64,000 bases of DNA, taken from Prinia subflava (taxonomy: Eukaryota; Chordata; Aves; Passeriformes; Cisticolidae). The notes under the pieces are model-generated. The model was not told the DNA's origin. It saw nothing but the letters and a program-made list of their open reading frames with translations, and searched no databases. Position 1 is the stretch's first letter, and the number at the start of each line of letters is the position of its first letter. A program made the translations under genes and the position numbers. Location of the stretch: NCBI RefSeq assembly GCF_021018805.1, contig NC_086283.1, forward strand, positions 10,553,162 to 10,617,161, given 5' to 3'. This document shows positions 8,910 to 21,366 of the stretch, piece after piece.

Positions 8910-10245
8910 CTGTCCACACAAAAAAACCAAAAAAAAATCAGTGAGCCATGATTTCCTAGCTGAGTGCTTCACAGGCTCAATCAGCATTCCTCTGGTTCCT
9001 AGAAAGACCCCGGAATAGGACCAGTGGGTCCATCTGTGCCTCCATCTCCGTATGGAGGACCTTTCCATCACAGGCATACCTGGCCCAGAATCCACTCATC
9101 TGTTTGTTCTGGTGTCTTCTTGTCACTTTTGCCTAGCCAGGGCTCTCGAAATGGTGCTTTCTGTCCCTGGGGTTCCTTCTTTTCATGAAATTCCAATGGC
9201 TCACATAGGTTTGTCCCTTTGAAAGACAGGCACCGTCCTGATTTCCACAGGGACACACAACAGTGCCTACCTTTCCATGCCCTGACCCTCCTGTGCTGGG
9301 TGGCACCTTCCTTCCCAGCAGGGACAGCCAAGTGGCACTGGGTCCTGCAGTTCCCTCTCTGCCACACAACCTGGAACTAACCCTGGGGCAGTTCCCGTCA
9401 GCTTGACTGTGCCAGGCAGCAGATGGGGCTGGGACAAGTCCCTCTCAGCTGCCCCTCTTTGTGTGGCAGAAACCTCCAAGAGTGGGGCTGGGGGCACAAA
9501 CCCAGGGCCCCTCAGAGACCCCCCAGCGAGCTCCCCACCGCCCCTCATCCCACAGCCAAATCTCTTCTGCTTGGCTGGAATTTCCTGGGTTCCTGGTTTC
9601 CTTGGGTTCTTCCACCACCATTTCATGCCTCTGTACTCTGCATTGCTCTACTTCAACTCTTTTGCCATGAGATAAAATGGAACACTTCATCAAAGTACAA
9701 AAGAGGGGGGCAAAAACAGTCAGAGGACAGAGCGCCTCTCCTCTGAGGACAGATTGAGAGACCTGGAGTTATTCAGCCTGGAGAAGAATAGGCCCCAGGG
9801 AGACTTTACTGCCACTTTTCAAAACTCCAAAGTGGCTTCTGAGGGAGTGCAGACACCTTTTTTAACAGGTCCAGTTCCAATAGGATGTGGGCTAATAGAT
9901 TTACACAAAATGGGGATTGAGTCAGATTAACGAAGAACCTGCTTATTTGGAGCATGTTGCAACACTGGCAGACATTGCCCCGAGAGCTGGTAATTGCTCC
10001 ATCCCTGGAACCATTCCAGGGCAGGTGGGACAGGGTTCAGAGCAACCTGATTTCTTTAAGGTTTCCCTGCTCATTGCAGGGCACTTTACAGGTCCCTGTC
10101 AGCCCAGCCCACTCTAGGATTCCTCAGTGTTTTCATTTGAACAGCACCAAGAGTGCAAGTGAGGAGAAGAGGGGCTCATCTGATGTCTTGGAGGAGGAGC
10201 CCATCCCTCGGGCACTGTTTCACCTGCAGCCCCTTGGCATTTTAC
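8910..10245 (-). other. PAK-like intron 7 with a CR1 insertion
   Basis: The intron runs from donor gtaaaa at 10245 to acceptor cag at 8910. It holds a sense-plus CR1 fragment at about 9715-10110. Several overlapping open frames at 9267-9746 have no recognisable motif. Confidence 0.7.
9715..10110 (+). mobile_element. CR1 LINE fragment (3' end of ORF2)
   Basis: Blocks such as GCCTGGAGAAGAATAGGC, CATCCCTGGAACCATTCCAG and GAGCAACCTGAT, followed by CCCTGCTCATTGCAGGG, are in the order seen at the 3' end of avian CR1 ORF2. The element inserted antisense to the PAK-like transcript, inside its last intron. An internal part between about 9850 and 9950 is diverged or shortened. Confidence 0.8.
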
Positions 10246-10384
10246 CTGCAGGAGCTCCTTGGCAGACCAGCGCCGCGCCTCATCTGTCTGCAGGCAGCAG
10301 TGCAGGAAGTCATGCAGCCAAGGCGAGAATAGGTAGGGCTGGCACAGCTTTGGGTCTCGCTCCTGTGGCTATCAGGAGTTGAGG
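10246..10384 (-). CDS. PAK-like exon 7 (kinase C-lobe), frame-damaged
   Basis: The exon is bounded by acceptor tttctccag and donor gtaaaa. In the frame joined from the preceding exon it opens with S-L-N-S and then TGA and TAG (10374-10369). The conserved L-I-A-T is one base out of frame. The frame returns at DPKLCQPYLFSPWLHDFLHC, followed by CLQTDEARRWSAKELLQ. The PAK equivalents are L-I-A-T-x-G-T-P-K-L and D-F-L-x-x-C-L-x-x-D-x-x-x-R-x-S-A-K-E-L-L-Q. This is explained by a one-base loss before CTGATAGCC and a one-base gain before GACCCA. Confidence 0.85.
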
Positions 10385-12816
<2,432 letters not shown>

Positions 12817-13018
12817 CTTCCAGAGAGACTACTTTCATTCCGGTAAGGAACTTGTCGTTCCACCATTTCCATTCCCACAATTCCAAAAGACCATCTGTCC
12901 ACTTTGGGGCCATAAGGTTCACCTGTCACAACTGCAGGCGCCATCCACCCAGAAGTGCCAGCCACTGAGCTCCATCTGCTCTGCTCAGTGGAGAGCTGAG
13001 CAAAGAGGCCAAAATCAG
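12817..13018 (-). CDS. PAK-like exon 6 (activation loop, P+1 loop, subdomain IX)
   Basis: The exon has acceptor ttcttcacag and donor gtgcaa. It contributes D-F-G-L-F-A-Q-L-S-T-E-Q-S, then V-A-G-T-S-G-W-M-A-P-A-V-V, then YGPKVDRWSFGIVGMEMVE and R-Q-V-P-Y-R-N-E-S. This is the PAK activation segment. The Glu of the conserved A-P-E, which salt-bridges to an Arg in subdomain XI, is Ala here. The activating Thr position (V-G-T-P-Y-W in PAK1-3) keeps its Thr but is followed by Ser-Gly instead of Pro-Tyr. The exon is 202 nt and enters in phase 1 and leaves in phase 2. Confidence 0.92.
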
Positions 13019-13479
13019 CTGTGAAGAAAACATCACACAATGAAAGCCAGCTCAAATTAGCAAAACCAAGCAAAAGAATTCCCCACTCTCAGTCTAAGAA
13101 TGTGCTGTTAATTCTTCTGGAGAACTGTCCACACTTGGTTTCCTCGGGGCTTAAGCCAAGGAAGTATGGTATTGGCCACTTCCAAAAAAGCCCAGGTTTT
13201 TAAACACTGCTCATAGCAGTGCCCTTTATTGCCCTGAAAGTTTTGATTGTAGCTCTTTCCCTCTGGAAGGGACACAAACACACACACAGAAACCAACACC
13301 GCTCTTGACTCCTTGTGGTTCCTTGTCACATCTCTGTGTATGTTGCAATTGTGCCTTCAGCTTGCAGCAGGGGCCCCTGCACTGCCACCAGCAGCATTTT
13401 TGGGGAGCTGGCAGTCACTCCAAAGCAGCCCCACACCCCACATCCCTGCAATGCTGCACCTGACCAAGAATACACTCAC

Positions 13480-13579
13480 CCAGCTTGACAGAGCCGTCCG
13501 TTCTGAGAAGGATGTTGGTGCTCTTCAAATCTCGATGGATCACGTGGTTCGAGTGAAGAAACTCCAGTCCTTGCAGGCA
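13480..13579 (-). CDS. PAK-like exon 5 (catalytic loop)
   Basis: The exon reads [20 protein letters not shown] followed by [13 protein letters not shown] and donor gtgagt. The H-R-D, K and N of the catalytic loop are intact. The 100-nt length fits both neighbouring phases. The bases just before the exon are AC (13581-13580) where the acceptor AG is expected, after a good polypyrimidine tract (TTTTCTCTCTC). The next AG downstream (before GACTGG, 13570) would shift the frame. Confidence 0.9.
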
Positions 13580-14255
13580 GTGAGAGAGAAAACACAAACA
13601 GGAGGGAAAAAAGGAGTGCTGTGATTTCATCACACAAGACAGGAAATAGCTCTAAAAATTCCCTCTCTGGGGAATGGGGACTCATGGCAGAACACCGTGC
13701 ACTGAGAGGAAGACCTTGCTGCTCCAACACTAGCAGAGCAGCACCTTTCGAAGGAGAGGCGTGCCAGCTTTGGAAAGAGTAACAGCAACTGCTGTTGTAG
13801 ACTGTCTCCTGCAAAGCAGCCAGAATGACTGCTGCGGCAGCGGATGTGCTCAGAAGCAAAGAGCATTTTGGCGGCACTAGTGAGCTTTTCAGCTGAGGAC
13901 TGTGAGCAATGAGTCTCTCTTTTTCTCTTTGCTCTTCATTTCAAATCCTGCCACCAGCACCTTTGCTTTTACAGGCAAGGAATGCAGTGTAGGCAGGCAA
14001 ATGTTTAGAGAGGCAAGATGGAGAACAGCAAATACCAACAGAGTTAGAATGCAACAGTAGGAGGTAAGAGTACAGGAACAGAGTACGGTGAGTGCAGGGG
14101 CCCTAGCAGGCAGTCCATTTGAGATGCTCTTGCTTGCCCATAGCACACCAGCAACACAGAAACAAAGCTTGGCACATGGACTCACTCCACTTCTGAGCTC
14201 CAGTTTCCCAGACAATCCTGCCCAAGCCCTCAGAAGCAAAGCATGGATCCCTAAC

Positions 14256-14373
14256 CTGCCGACTCACTGTGGTGATCTCCCCTTCATACATGAGAGTCTC
14301 ACAGATGACGTCGCTCAGAGTGCCTCCATCCATGTACTCCATCACCAGCCAGACTTCCTCATGCACAAGGTAG
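14256..14373 (-). CDS. PAK-like exon 4 (hinge region)
   Basis: The exon has acceptor cttcttgcag and donor gttagg. It reads [20 protein letters not shown], then [19 protein letters not shown]. It matches the PAK hinge Y-L-V-x-x-E-L-W-V-V-M-E-Y-L-x-G-G-S-L-T-D-V. The exon is 118 nt and phase-consistent with both neighbours. It is intact. Confidence 0.92.
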
Positions 14374-14803
14374 CTGCAAGAAGGCAACAAGGCCGTGCAG
14401 ATGAACATGCACGGCTACATTGGGTTTTGGCTCGATTCTTGTTTCCGGGGCCCTTTGTGACAAGGACAGAATAAAAGGAATGGACACTCCCTCGAGGCTG
14501 TGCACTGTTTGCAGTCTATGCAGTCTCCAGGAGAATGGCACAGCTGTGAAAAGGAGGTATCTCAGATGGCCAACAAGTGAAAAATGCTGTTTAGTAACAG
14601 CCAAGACAACAACAGGTGTGCCAGGGAAGACTCATGCAGACAAAATGCACTCTCTTCCCATCCATTGGAGATGAGTAGGGAAATCATAACTAACCAATAA
14701 TGAACAGCTCTCTTTTCTGCCAGTGGCTAAAGTGGCTTTTGAACCTTGCATACTTGTTTAGTGTGGAAACAAACATTCATGGCATAAGACCACGACCACT
14801 CAC

Positions 14804-14916
14804 CTGCCTAAATAATTTACTACATTAGGGCCCCTATGCCTCTTCATGATCTTGATCTCATTAGAGGTCAATTGCTTCTTCCTCAGTCCTGTGAGACTGA
14901 TTTTCTTTATGGCCAC
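14804..14916 (-). CDS. PAK-like exon 3 (ATP-binding lysine and C helix)
   Basis: The exon has acceptor cactttag and donor gtgagt. It reads VAIKKISLTGLRKKQLTSNE followed by IKIMKRHRGPNVVNYLG. The lysine of V-A-I-K and the glutamate of N-E-I are both present, so the Lys-Glu pair of active kinases is kept. The exon is 113 nt and in phase. Confidence 0.92.
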
Positions 14917-15686
14917 CTAAAGTGACATTGAAAAGCAGGAACTTTAGAAAGTGGTGGCACGAGACCACAATGCACAAGGAGCGAGTGATTTTGCAATGAC
15001 ACAGCTGAGCTGGGCCAAAGTGGCCTGTGATTAGAGAAAGGAGTCATTAGGAGCTGACATTCCGACAGCCGGTTTCTCTGTTCCATTGCGGGTCAGTTAC
15101 AGGATATGTGTCCACGGACGTTTCGCCTTGTGCACTTGTAAACAACGGTGTCTCAACAATCACCCACAAAGCTCTGGCCACACAGCTGTTTCTCTGTATT
15201 TCAGAAGTAGTAATCCATGTCTTGGTACTCTGTGGCTGCATCTTGGGCTATGGGCAGGGCTTAGGGCTTTGAGGGATGCCTTGCAGATCTCTCCCTATGG
15301 GCAGTTCCCAAAGGAAGCACTGCAGGTGGCTAAGGAACTCCCAGGAACCTTCAGATGTATTTGCTGGCAGCCAGAAATGAGAATTCAGGACTCAAGCTGA
15401 GTAGCCTCAAAGAGCACTGAGATGCTCTAAGAGGCACCACCCTTGTTTTAGCAATTGAACGAGAGTGAGCATCCTTCTCTGAAAGGAACCGCTGCCCTCC
15501 TTGCCTTCCTTCTGGCAGCTGAGAAGGACAAAGACTGCCATCATGGCAATTTACAGGCTGGCACCAGGCCGTGCTTCTTGTGCTTCTTCTTTTCAGCACA
15601 GCTCTACCCAAAGCTGCCGCCACAACTCCCACCACAGACAAAAGCCCTCAAGAGCAGCAGAGTCTGTAGGGGCTGTTGACATTTAC

Positions 15687-15735
15687 CTCCTGTCCTGTGG
15701 CAGTGTCACGTGCTCTACACACAGCTCCAAAAGCC
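15687..15735 (-). CDS. PAK-like exon 2 (end of glycine loop)
   Basis: This is a 49-nt exon with acceptor tttgtttctag and donor gtaaat. It reads A-F-G-A-V-C-R-A-R-D-T-A-T-G-Q-E. In PAK the equivalent is A-S-G-T-V-Y-x-A-x-D-V-A-T-G-Q-E. The exon is intact. Confidence 0.9.
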
Positions 15736-16292
15736 CTAGAAACAAAACAGGAGCAAAGAAAGGAGAAGCCCTTTAAATCTCGGAGTGAAAGACAGCCCAG
15801 ACAGATGAGATATGCTGGAGAAATGCCTAAAGCCTGCAGGGTGCAGGAGGCGTCTGCCAGAAGGCAGAGGATGCATTTTCCTCTCAAGCGCGTGGGTACT
15901 GCAGTACTGCAGCTGACGCATTAGAGTTTACTGCCCCAGCTCAAAAGCCCAGTTTACTCTTTCATCTTGGATTTCAGGTTCTAAACTGTGCAGTTTTTAT
16001 CCTGTGACCACAGACTATTTCCTTCAGCAAACTCTTGGAAAGAAACAGTCGGAGAACTGTTATTTCACTGCTGTGATGAGGGGTAGCTTGCAGTTTCTGG
16101 CAATGAAATACAAGTGTCTTTGACAATGCCTTCTGACCATGCTTACAAACACTGGCCAGTACTGAGAGATGGGGCAGACTAACGCCGGTGTCTGAATATG
16201 TTTGCAGCTTGCCTGGCTTCTGACTTGATAGATCTTGCACCAGCAAATCACCTGGCCCATGGTTGTGTAGAAGTCACCGTGGTTGGACTCAC

Positions 16293-16359
16293 CCGCTGCC
16301 AATATTTTCCAACGGCATGTATTTCCTCAGGGCGGCATTTTCCATGGTCACCATTCTCT
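16293..16359 (-). CDS. PAK-like exon 1 seen here (start of kinase domain)
   Basis: The exon has acceptor tttttcctcag and donor gtgagt. It reads RMVTMENAALRKYMPLENIG then S-G. The K-Y-x-x-x-E-x-I-G-x-G pattern is the lead-in to the glycine loop in PAKs (K-K-K-Y-T-R-F-E-K-I-G-Q-G). It enters in phase 1, so at least one exon should lie upstream (higher coordinates). I could not find the regulatory CRIB or autoinhibitory exons before the opposite-strand ELL2-like copy. Confidence 0.82.
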
Positions 16360-17469
16360 CTGAGGAAAAACAAAAAAAAAATTGCAAGGTGCTCATTTGA
16401 AAGCAGAGATTCCAGCGTTGAGGAGATAAAAATGGCAGCCCCACTGCCTGGGGCTCTGAGTCCTTTGTGGTCAGCCTTGCAATCTCTTGTGACTGCATTC
16501 AGCCATTGACCTGTGTTCCTCTGACAAAGCCTGCCAGTCCTTCCTTGTTGCCATACTGCTTGACTGGTTGGAATTTGGAGCATTGAGGTCAAGGTTTGGA
16601 GCACCCAAAGCAGTTTATTTCCCTACCTTGGTAGCTAAGGATTTGGTTTTTTAACTGGACTTTGGAGGACCAAGGCACTGTGCTCCTCCCTTCAACTTCA
16701 TTGGAAATTGAGAAAAAATTACATTGAGGAAGTCGCCCATAGAATTTCATAAGGTCAGTATGGAAACCTGCTTGATTGAATTTTTTTTCTTGGTCATTAA
16801 TGCGGGACTGTTGCTACAGTATCACATTAGGTTCTTTTCAAGGAAAGTGGAAGTAATAATGTCATCCTCCCCACTGATTCCATCATTTCCCACAAAGCAC
16901 AAGGTGCTTAGGTGGTGTCATTTTCTATTAATCTGTTCTGAGTACTGTTTCCCCAAGGAGCCTGGCTCAGTCAGACATGAGGTGGAGGTTCCCTTTACAG
17001 GCACTCAGTGTGCTGCCTGCAGCAGTGAGCTGAGCCAGATACAGCCAGCTGCCCTGAGGGTATGGGGTCCCAGCTGGCTGTGGCTGCAGTCATGTGCCTG
17101 CAGGGACATCCCTGCCACTGGAGGTGCAGCTCTTGCTCTGCCTTAGCTCAGTGCAGAGCACTTTAAGGCAGCATCCTCGTGTCTTTTTGGAGAGACAAAA
17201 GTAAACTTCAGGTTTTCTCTTTGTAAAGATCTGTTTCAAATTTGAATGATGATTTATGTGATTCTTGGTGATGGTTTACATAGATCCTAAGGGAATATTT
17301 AACATTGAGTAACTGGGGTCTGAGGACTGACAGTAGTAAGGCAATTGTGGAACTTGGGGCCACTTTTGCTTTGGGCTGGCACTGAGAAACTCAGGTGAGA
17401 CATGTCTGCTTGCTAGTAGGGTACAGTGCCTTTGCAACCTGCTCCGTGCAGTATCAGTTAAGGACTGGG
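16360..17469. other. No gene recognised
   Basis: This lies between the first recognisable PAK-like exon and a CR1 fragment. A 140-codon open frame at 16724-17146 (+) has no motif and no exon context I trust. Upstream PAK-like exons would be expected in this region but are not seen. Confidence 0.4.
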
Positions 17470-17690
17470 CTTTGTCATAGAATCAGAGAATCTGCTGAAT
17501 TGGAAGGTATCCACAAGGCTATGCAAGTCCAGCTCTGCCCCCAGAACTAGCACCATGTGCCTGTGGACCTTGTCCAAATGCTTCCTGAGCTTTGGTGGAC
17601 TTGATGCCATGAGCAGTCTTGTGGGGAGCCTGTCCCAATGCCTGACCACCCTCTGGGTGAAGAACTCTGACCTAATTTTCATGTTAATGC
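17470..17690 (-). mobile_element. CR1 LINE 3' end fragment
   Basis: The plus strand shows CATAGAATCAGAGAATC at the left border, the reverse complement of the typical CR1 3' tail. The minus strand codes for a degenerate ORF2 end: SEFFTQRVVRHWDRLPTRLL, then a stretch resembling A-S-x-P-x-L-x-K-H-L-D. The pattern F-F-T-x-R-V-V-x-H-W-x-x-L-P is the C-terminus of avian CR1 ORF2. Confidence 0.85.
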
Positions 17691-17999
17691 TTAATTATGG
17701 TTTCAGGTAATTTTTTTTAGAAATCATTTAGGAGTATGGTTTTAGGAGGTGTTTTGCTCAAATGCTGTGGGAAGTTTCTGTATTTACATTGGATTTAACG
17801 TCTCAAAACATTAGTAGTGCCTTCACTCAGCAACTGGCAAGTTTACAGTGTTGTGAATAATTGAACTGTATGATGTTTGTGCAAGTAGGTTTGCAGGCGA
17901 ATATCAGAGATGCATGGTCCAAGGAACAGGAAGTGGAGAGTGGCATTAAAAATTTGACTTACATTTAGATGTAGCACGTAAAGGAAGGTCAGTCTCAAT

Positions 18000-18460
18000 G
18001 TGCCTGGTGGAGGAGATAAAGTTCCTGGATTTCTCACCAATACTTGTGAAGTTTCCACCAGCCACCAAGCACGAGTTCTTGGTTTCAAAACAGAGCCCAG
18101 TGTGTCATATCCCCTCCCTCGACCTGCTAGCCACACTTCCCCTGATGCTGCGCAGGACACGGTTGCCTTTCGGGGCTGCCAGCACACGTTGCCAGGTCAT
18201 GCCCAGCCTCTCATCCACCAGCACCCTCAAATCCTCCCCACCTTCATCCTCCAGTCTGCCTTAGTGCCAGGGCAGGTCCCAAGCCCAAAGATGCAGCACT
18301 TTGACTTGGCCTTGTTGAATCTGACGAGGTTCCCAGGGCCCTACTTCCCGAGGTTCTCCATGTCCTTCTGGATGGCATGCCATGCCTCTGGTGTTGGCAA
18401 AGTTGCCCAGGGTGCACTTCATCCCACTGTCCGTGCCATTCTTGACATAGCTCAATGCTT
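18000..18460 (-). mobile_element. CR1-family fragment, antisense
   Basis: Blocks such as TGGCCTTGTTGAATCTGA, CTCCATGTCCTTCTGGATGG and GGTGCACTTCATCCCACTGT match the antisense strand of a common avian CR1 element. It has the same orientation as the fragment at 17470-17690. The two may be parts of one insertion separated by about 300 bp of diverged or inserted sequence. Confidence 0.7.
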
Positions 18461-18717
18461 GAGCTTATACAGCAGGGAAATCATCTAAAAACATCATGCA
18501 TATAAAGGATGTATATTAAAACCTCCCCTCCAGTATCACTCCATTACTAGGTTTTTTCAATGACTGTTCCTAATGCTTTACTGTTTGGATTCTTACTGAT
18601 CTATAACTGCTGAACAAATAGAGTTTCAACAGTCTTGGTACATCCTTTTGAATCACCTTCTTTGCCTTCTCCCAACGCTCCATTGGACAAATCCTTTTCT
18701 GTTTTTCCTTTACTGAG
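18461..18717. other. No gene recognised, upstream of ELL2-like exon
   Basis: The preceding ELL2 exon should precede 18718, but I could not recognise it in this interval. A minus-strand open frame at 18570-18782 overlaps the plus-strand exon and is not credible. Confidence 0.4.
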
Positions 18718-18972
18718 GTTAAAATACCAGAGCTCAGCAGCTTTCCAGATCTTGTGCCTGGGAGGAAGAGAACAATGCCCATGAACCCTGCAAAATTCTT
18801 CCCGAGACTTTTCCGTACTGTTTCTCAATGACCAGTCAGGGACAGGCTGATTCATTTACTGGCTCTGATTGTAACTCTGAAGAGCTACAAGAAGCCAGAG
18901 CTACTTGCCCACTTACAGAGAGAGGGAGCTGTGGAGAAGGACAAGGAATCCCTTGGAAAGATCCTTCAGGAG
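18718..18972 (+). pseudogene. ELL2-like exon A with in-frame stop
   Basis: The exon has acceptor tttactgag and donor gtgaga and is 85 codons long in phase 0. It reads in part DLVPGRKRTMPMNPA, then V-S-Q-stop-P-V-R-D-R-L-I-H-L-L-A-L, then SYKKPELLAHLQREGAVEKD and K-E-S-L-G-K-I-L-Q-E. The ELL2 counterparts, from recall, are D-T-V-P-E-R-K-R-x-x-P-M-N-P-A, S-Q-R-P-Y-R-D-R-V-I-H-L-L-A-L and Y-K-K-P-E-L-L-A-R-L-Q-K-D-G. The stop stands where Arg is expected, consistent with CGA to TGA decay at a CpG. There is also a short insertion (I-V-T) in the L-A-L-K-A-Y segment. Confidence 0.9.
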
Positions 18973-21023
18973 GTGAGATCCTGGAGTTGGTGCCAGCAAT
19001 GCTACCTCTTAGTTGTCTTACTTCAGGGTTTCAATTAGAAACTAATCAGAGGCTTAGGAAATGCTCCTTGTTTAAGTTTTCCCATCAACTTTATCCAGTT
19101 TTCCCCCAGCTGCAAGTCCATGTGGGAACAGAAGAGAAACCTTCAAAACTTTTGGGGTAATGTTGTTTTGCTAGAATAGCTGGCAATTATAAACTCTTTG
19201 TAATGCTATTGCTTCTCATGCCATATTTCACCCTCTCTCCTTCCCTTGAACTGTTTAACTGCTTCATGGAGTAACTTTTCAGGGTGAAACAGTTTTTGCA
19301 GTACTTAAAATTTCCTGGGACAAACATCTGAGGAGACAAATTTGGTAACTGCATAGGGCAGTATTTCATTTGAATGGAGTTGGTGGCCTCTCAGTGGTAC
19401 TTGGCTGCTGCTGGGATCTGTGGGGATTGCCTTCCAGGGAGGGGTGTTCCAGGCAAATCCTACATGATAGAGGTGATGGCTGAACTTTGAGCACAGAGTT
19501 TCTTTGGTCTTGTGTGGATTGAGTCTTCATCTTTCTTGGCACCAGTTACTATTCAGTAACTCTTCCAGTTCTCCTTTTAGTTCTGTTGGTATTTCTTTAT
19601 CACAGCCATTCTTATGATTCATATTGATTGAGGGATACAGTGGCTCTCTCCATCCTTTTTAAATATTCCCAGTCCATGTAGGACCATTGCTGAATTATGG
19701 AAGCATTGCTATACCAAGCAGGAATATTTCCTTTTTAGCCATGAAAAACGTGGTTTTGAACCTAGTCAAGGGAGGAAAATTCAACATGGATACAGTTTCA
19801 TCCCACAGTGACTTTTAAGAACTCATTCCTTGAATCTGTGAAGTTTGTTGCTGTGTTTGCCCAGGGCAGTGGCAGGGTTTTATCACCCTGAAGACATTCC
19901 CAATTTAATAAGAGCCATGTTCTGCCATCCCAATGGGATTGCAGATTTCGATTTCCAGTTGATGATAAGATTTCAAAGCTCAGCTCCTCAGAGGGTAAAA
20001 GGTGAAAAAGTTTTCTCCCTTTCCCTTAATTCTTGTAATTGTTTATGGAGGTTTGGAAGGAGTACTTTCTTGTTTGCAGAGTGAACTACCTCAAGGTACT
20101 GGTTTGCATTCTGAAAGGGCTGTGTGAACAGCATTACATCCTAGAAACTATTACTGACATTTTTCTGAACTTTCCTCGGAAGGTGGTGTCATTTTCTCGC
20201 TATACATGAAAAACCAGTAGCATGAACTTGCTGAGATCTTATACGCACAGCCTTCCTTCTCTTCCAACACGATCTCAGTTCTGCTTTTAAGAAGTGAATT
20301 CCTGATGCTGGGTATCTTTGCTCCTTTTCAGCTGTTGAAATGTAGCTGCTCTAGGTAGGTTATCACCTACAAGTCTTCCATAGGAAGCAGTAGCTTCCTC
20401 TGTGCAGGCACTTGAGAAAGAAAAGCAGTTCTGTTTGTGGAGACAAATGCCAGTATCTTGTGGTGCTTCATGGCATGATGAAAACACGTCCTGTTACAGG
20501 CCCAGGCTGTGCTCTGTCCTGGCAATGTAGCTGGGTGAAACAAGAAGGCGGCAGGTATCCTCCTGAGGGTGGAAAAAGATGGATTTGCCAATGGAGATAG
20601 TGTTTCTCAGGTCTTACTCAAAAGAAAAGGAAACAGAAAGGAAAAATTTGGCTTCTCCATGTATTTGAAATGGTGAAGACTGAGAGTTGTGGCATAGTGC
20701 ACCTTGACTCTCAAGGCTGTATCAGAGACCAAAAAACCTGGATGCCTGGTGCAGGCAGAGGTTTTCATAGAATACATTTCCTCTGTGCTTGCAGCAGTTT
20801 GGGATTTACTTATGCCCAAATTTCTACCACCCAAAGTGACCACACTTGTTTAATATTGCTGCTTCTCACATGACAGCTGCTTTGTTCTTCACATCAAACA
20901 AAAGGCCTGGAAAACTGGTGCAGGATTTTCTTTTCAGCTTTGCCTTAGCTTAGTTTTACCAGTTGTACATCTGTGGTCTGCATTTAGGTAATGAACATTT
21001 CTGTTTCAAATGTCTGCCCATAG
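18973..21023 (+). other. Intron of the ELL2-like copy
   Basis: About 2 kb lies between donor gtgaga and acceptor tctgcccatag. An open frame at 19845-20084 (+) has no known motif. I see no additional ELL2-like exon and no identifiable repeat. Confidence 0.6.
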
Positions 21024-21143
21024 GTAGCCAACCTGGATGAAAATGAGAATTCTTTTAGTCTGGAAGAACATTTCTTTAAAGACATTCAGGAAGATTGGCC
21101 TGGCTATAGAAAGAGTTAGACAGACATGGGAGACCCTTTTTCA
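21024..21143 (+). pseudogene. ELL2-like exon B with 2-nt deletion
   Basis: The exon begins after the acceptor with VANLDENENSFSLEEHFFKD, then I-Q-E-D-W-P-G-Y. ELL-family counterparts are V-A-N-L then D/E-L-Q-R/K-D-W-P-G-Y. After W-P-G-Y the frame hits TAG. Shifting by the equivalent of two lost bases restores an E-R-V-R-Q-T-W-E-T-L-F-like reading that aligns with the family and reaches donor gtaagt in the phase expected by the next exon. Length 120 nt instead of the expected 122 supports a 2-nt deletion. Confidence 0.88.
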
Positions 21144-21275
21144 GTAAGTTCAGTCAGGACAACAGCCATTTCAGAAAACTCTCTGTGAAATGAAGATCCG
21201 TTTTCCCTGTGAGGAAAGAACTATGACAGTTGATATTTTTGCCTTGTGCCCTGAAATACTGGACCACCCTTACAG

Positions 21276-21366
21276 AAAAACAGCTCCGTCTCAGAATGCC
21301 ACCAGCACCAGCCAAGCATCATCTCTGGGACCTTCTGAAAGAGATCCTCCACCGAGAACTGCTCAG
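21276..21366 (+). pseudogene. ELL2-like exon C
   Basis: The exon has acceptor cacccttacag and donor gtaatt. It reads KTAPSQNATSTSQASSLGPS followed by E-R-D-P-P-P-R-T-A-Q. ELL2 has R-K-L-N-P-S-Q-N-A-A then a Ser-rich linker ending S-S-P-Q, so the alignment is good at both ends. The exon itself is open. Confidence 0.82.

Larger units (their letters stand above)
18718..21366 (+). pseudogene. ELL2-like transcription elongation factor pseudogene (3 exons)
   Basis: Three spliced exons (18718-18972, 21024-21143, 21276-21366) follow the ELL2 sequence in order. They run from the segment before the central Y-K-K-P-E-L-L region through V-A-N-L-x(n)-D-W-P-G-Y to the S-Q-N-A(x)S linker. ELL2 raises the RNA polymerase II elongation rate in the super elongation complex. 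The copy keeps introns, so it arose by DNA duplication, not retrotransposition. It is broken by TGA at 18829-18831 and by a 2-nt deletion at about 21111. The N-terminal exons and everything after 21366 (linker and occludin-homology domain) are missing, and a truncated LTR lies 400 bp downstream. The two occludin-domain exons at 380-661 belong to a different copy or were moved. ELL is the alternative parent, but the wording of the exons is closest to ELL2. Confidence 0.88.

Noticed and set aside
16724..17146. 140-codon open frame (+)
   Set aside because: It has no motif, no splice or start context, and no similarity to PAK or ELL2 that I can see.
18570..18855. Minus-strand open frames opposite the ELL2-like exon
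   Set aside because: The plus strand has clear ELL2 homology and splice sites, so the minus frames are shadows.
19845..20084. Possible extra ELL2-like exon with F-D-F-Q
   Set aside because: It superficially resembles the N-terminal F-N-F-Y-L-S of ELL2, but the surrounding residues do not fit, and it lies in the intron between exons that come later in the protein.
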